This document shows positions 61,789 to 64,000 of a stretch of DNA of 64,000 nucleotides, piece by piece (the stretch's first letter is position 1; every line of letters begins with the position of its first letter). Origin of the DNA: an uncultured Nioella sp. (GTDB taxonomy: Bacteria; Pseudomonadota; Alphaproteobacteria; Rhodobacterales; Rhodobacteraceae); the NCBI GenBank assembly GCA_947498125.1, contig CANMJH010000001.1, forward strand, positions 62,001-126,000, read 5' to 3'. The position numbers and the translations under genes are program-made. The notes beneath the pieces were generated by a model that was not told where the DNA came from, made no database searches, and saw nothing but the letters and a program-made list of their open reading frames with translations.

Positions 61789-62910
61789 CTAGATCGCACG
61801 AATTGCGCCAAGAACTGTCTGTACGTTTTTCAAATGAGAGCGACTGACAGGGGCATGGGGGACAAGGTCGCTGGAAAAGATCAGTTTGCCCTTATCCTTG
61901 CTGCGCTCAAATCGCTGCACTTTGGTTGGGTTGCCAAGGTAACTGCGGTGCAGCTTGACCATTCCCGACCCTTCAAGGCGTTTTTCGGCCTCGGTAATCG
62001 GCCAGGCACAGAAATACCGAGCGTCGTCGGTATAGACCTGCGTGTAATGTCCATCGGCCCGGACAAAGGCGACGTCCTTAGAGGAGATGGTGATTTTGGC
62101 ACCATCCCGCTCACAGGGAATCCAGACATGCAGATCTGCCGTCTCTTCTTTGGGCGGAGCGGCCTCCTCTGGAATGTGCGCTTGGCTCAAGCCGGCCAAG
62201 GGCTCCAGATAAGTTGAACCGACCCAAAGGAACGCGCCGAAAATGACGAAGCTGAGCGCGATGACCACCAGCGCCAAAGTCTCGTTGCTGATCGAGGGCC
62301 CAAATTCCGAGATCTGCGGGATCGCCACGAAATTGGTTCCGGCCATTGCCAGAAAATGTGCGGCGAAGACGGCAGCGCCAAAGCAGAGCGTGCCCAGAAA
62401 GATGTGACGATTATTGCGCTTGGAATAGGCGAGGTAAAAAGCAAGGATGCAAAGCCCGATCGCGGCCAGCGATGTCAGCGTGACGCCAAGCGGCGTGTAG
62501 ACAGCCCGGCACAGTTGCAATCCGGCCATGCCGACGTAATGCATCGCTAGGATGCCCACACCAACAATACTTCCAGCCAGCACGATCATTTGTGGTGTGC
62601 GGCGCGGGAAATGCAGCAAGATGAGGGCCAGAGCCACCATAAGCACGGCAATAAGCGCCGAGGCCAGTGTGATGGCTGAATCATAATAGAACAGGATCGG
62701 CATTTGCAGGCCCAACATGGCCACGAAGTGCATTGCCCAAATACCGCCCCCCAAAGCCAGTGCGCTTAGCGAGATCGAGATTTTCCGCTGCATCACAGAT
62801 TTCGGCGTCAGGTTTTTAGTAAGAGACAATCCCGTGAATCCAGCGACCAGAGCCACCAGAAAAGACATCGTGACCAGCACGGTGTTATGACCGAATTCAA
62901 TAAACTCCAT
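61789..62910 (-). CDS. coxC: MHYT-sensor / LytTR DNA-binding regulator (CoxC-like)
   Basis: 373-residue membrane regulator. The N-terminal part has seven hydrophobic helices with three MHYT-type motifs (AMHFVAM, AMHYVGM, AAHFLAM), a predicted copper or gas-binding sensor. A linker follows (about 245-265), then a LytTR DNA-binding domain (ISSKDVAFVRADGHYTQVY, MVKLHRSYLGNP). CoxC and CoxH of Oligotropha share this architecture, and it lies just upstream of coxM as coxC does. CO- or copper-responsive control of the cluster is inference. ATG at 62908-62910. Confidence 0.9.
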   Translation of the reverse strand: MEFIEFGHNTVLVTMSFLVALVAGFTGLSLTKNLTPKSVMQRKISISLSALALGGGIWAMHFVAMLGLQMPILFYYDSAITLASALIAVLMVALALILLHFPRRTPQMIVLAGSIVGVGILAMHYVGMAGLQLCRAVYTPLGVTLTSLAAIGLCILAFYLAYSKRNNRHIFLGTLCFGAAVFAAHFLAMAGTNFVAIPQISEFGPSISNETLALVVIALSFVIFGAFLWVGSTYLEPLAGLSQAHIPEEAAPPKEETADLHVWIPCERDGAKITISSKDVAFVRADGHYTQVYTDDARYFCAWPITEAEKRLEGSGMVKLHRSYLGNPTKVQRFERSKDKGKLIFSSDLVPHAPVSRSHLKNVQTVLGAIRAI

Positions 62911-63084
62911 GCAGCGATTGATGTCAGATTGCCCAAATTATTGCAATCGGCCAGTCAATGTTGCCTAGGTTGCAAGCAGTGGAAAAACCGCGTCAAATTG
63001 CGCAAACCTGCGGGTAAACGCAGATCTGCGACAATTTTTGCCCCCCTAAAGGCTCTGATATCAGTGGCCTCAGCGCCCTTGCGG

Positions 63085-64000
63085 TCACACGAACCGCATA
63101 TCAAGCGTGGCATGGTTCCAAAGGTTCGCCCGAGGTTTGACCGGATCGAATTTATAGGCGCTGTGATGGCCTTTTTGGAATCGCACGCGGCGGCGGCCTT
63201 CGGCCTCAAGCTCATTCACAGGGCGGGTTTCATGGGCCCGTCCGCCTTCATGGGCCACGAGGTATTTCAACCCACCAACCGAGCGTCCGGCAATCCGGTC
63301 ATAGACATCAAAGACCAGCGGTGCATGGGCCGGAATGGTCGGATGCAGCGAGGACCAAGGTTGCCAACTGCGGAACCGGACGCCTGCTACATGTGTCCCA
63401 TCGCTGACCTTTTTCAGCGGCAGTTCGACCTGATTACAGGTGATGACATAACGCGTGCCAAGATCACCCTCGACCTTCAGTTCAACACGTTCCAGCGAGC
63501 TGTCGACATAGCGTGATGTTCCGCCGCCGCCGGCTTCTTCGCCAAGCACCAACCACGGCTCGATTGCGTTGCGCAGGGTGAGTTTTAAGCCTTCAACGGT
63601 TTCATGCCCAACTTCGCCAAAGCGCATTTCATATTGCGCGTCATACCATTCAGGCCGGAAGACAAAGCCATGTGCGGCGCTCAGGTCGTCCAAAATCTCG
63701 TTGAAATCGGCGCGGCAATAATGCGGAAGCAGGAATTTGTCATGCAGATCGCCGCCCCAATGGATCAATGGCTCGGTATAGGGTTTTTCCCAGAACCACG
63801 CCAAAAGCGCGCGCATCACCAGCGACTGCGCCATAGACATCTGCCAATGCGGTGGCATTTCAAAGCCGCGGAACTCAACCAGGCCAAGACGTCCAGTGGG
63901 GCTATCCGGCGAATACATTTTGTCGATGCAAATCTCGGCCCGGTGCGTGTTGCCGGTCAGGTCGGTCAGAAGATGGCGCAGGATGCGGTCTGAAAGCCAT
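63085..64000 (-). CDS. Transglutaminase-like/DUF2126 family protein, C-terminal part (runs off the window)
   Basis: Minus-strand frame open to the window edge, more than 304 residues. RILRHLLTDLTGNTHRAEI, CIDKMYSPDSPTGRLGLVE, FRGFEMPPHWQMSMAQSL and the GTRYVITCNQ block match the C-terminal region of the large (about 1100-residue) transglutaminase/DUF2126 proteins usually found beside circularly permuted ATP-grasp/alpha-E proteins. Function of that family is unknown; peptide ligation or crosslinking is suggested by context in other genomes. It ends 174 bp upstream of coxC, so it is probably a separate unit. Confidence 0.75.
   Translation of the reverse strand, partial: WLSDRILRHLLTDLTGNTHRAEICIDKMYSPDSPTGRLGLVEFRGFEMPPHWQMSMAQSLVMRALLAWFWEKPYTEPLIHWGGDLHDKFLLPHYCRADFNEILDDLSAAHGFVFRPEWYDAQYEMRFGEVGHETVEGLKLTLRNAIEPWLVLGEEAGGGGTSRYVDSSLERVELKVEGDLGTRYVITCNQVELPLKKVSDGTHVAGVRFRSWQPWSSLHPTIPAHAPLVFDVYDRIAGRSVGGLKYLVAHEGGRAHETRPVNELEAEGRRRVRFQKGHHSAYKFDPVKPRANLWNHATLDMRFV

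Noticed and set aside
1-64000. CRISPR arrays, tRNA or rRNA genes, integrases, phage genes
   Set aside because: None seen by reading; no regularly spaced repeats, tRNA-like cloverleaf or integrase-type protein was recognised. A covariance-model scan would be needed to exclude small RNAs.

Overview
The window looks like chromosomal DNA of a marine, heterotrophic alphaproteobacterium, most likely a roseobacter-type Rhodobacteraceae. The grounds are gene content: a form I aerobic CO dehydrogenase cluster, a Psd-PssA-PmtA phosphatidylcholine route, an adenosylcobalamin riboswitch, and many periplasmic-binding-protein ABC importers with small catabolic operons. The taxonomic call is inference from gene content, not from a marker gene. 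No rRNA, tRNA, CRISPR array or phage was recognised. The only mobile-element trace is a decayed IS3-type remnant.

Layout. 1-2.6 kb: a 2-hydroxyacid dehydrogenase and a cut-off creatinase/aminopeptidase P-type gene, divergent from a LysR regulator. 2.6-11.7 kb: a GntR (FCD) regulator divergent from an operon with a fumarylacetoacetate-hydrolase-family enzyme, a two-domain VOC (extradiol-dioxygenase-like) protein, a complete Fbp-type ABC importer and an MFS exporter, followed by a glutathione-S-transferase-like gene. 11.7-12.5 kb: dead IS3-type transposase. 12.5-19.6 kb: LysR, pyroglutamyl-peptidase-like gene and an oligopeptide-type ABC importer with a fused two-ATPase subunit, closed by a strong terminator. 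20.0-22.1 kb: psd-pssA-pmtA. 22.4-26.4 kb: ACC deaminase (acdS) with an AceE-like thiamine-diphosphate enzyme downstream and a divergent Lrp-type regulator (AcdR-like). 26.6-28.2 kb: a secreted alpha/beta hydrolase and a frameshifted metallo-beta-lactamase-fold pseudogene.

28.4-37.1 kb holds what reads as a nearly complete lysine catabolic operon: an ALDH7-type semialdehyde dehydrogenase, an NhaC-family transporter, a lysine 6-dehydrogenase/saccharopine-dehydrogenase-like enzyme, a class I aminotransferase, an HglS (DUF1338) 2-oxoadipate dioxygenase/decarboxylase, and a D-2-hydroxyglutarate-dehydrogenase-like flavoprotein. Together these could take lysine to 2-oxoglutarate. A divergent Lrp-family gene shares a 131-bp regulatory region holding palindromes spaced 21 bp apart. 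Every non-overlapping gene junction between the first four genes of this operon carries a long perfect or near-perfect hairpin.

37.1-40.6 kb is a cobalamin importer (BtuD-BtuF-BtuC order, plus a DUF1636 protein) under a recognisable B12 riboswitch. 40.8-52.8 kb is a divergent sugar/sugar-acid regulon: a LacI regulator with an SDR, a 2-hydroxyacid dehydrogenase, an ABC ATPase and a Gfo/Idh/MocA oxidoreductase on the minus strand, and a Tat-exported binding protein, two permeases, a TIM-barrel isomerase, a ManD-type dehydratase and an aldo/keto reductase on the plus strand. Two near-identical 12-bp operator-like sites lie between them, one exactly in the spacer of a good sigma-70-type promoter. 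52.9-62.9 kb is the CO dehydrogenase cluster coxC-M-S-L-D-E-F, a MobA-like nucleotidyltransferase, an unannotated 33-codon ORF with a strong Shine-Dalgarno, coxG and a coxI-like gene. The window ends inside a transglutaminase/DUF2126-type gene.

The observations most worth a second look are the lysine operon with its phased palindromes and intercistronic hairpins, the small ORF in the cox cluster, the LacI operator-in-promoter, and the acdS/AceE-like pairing.
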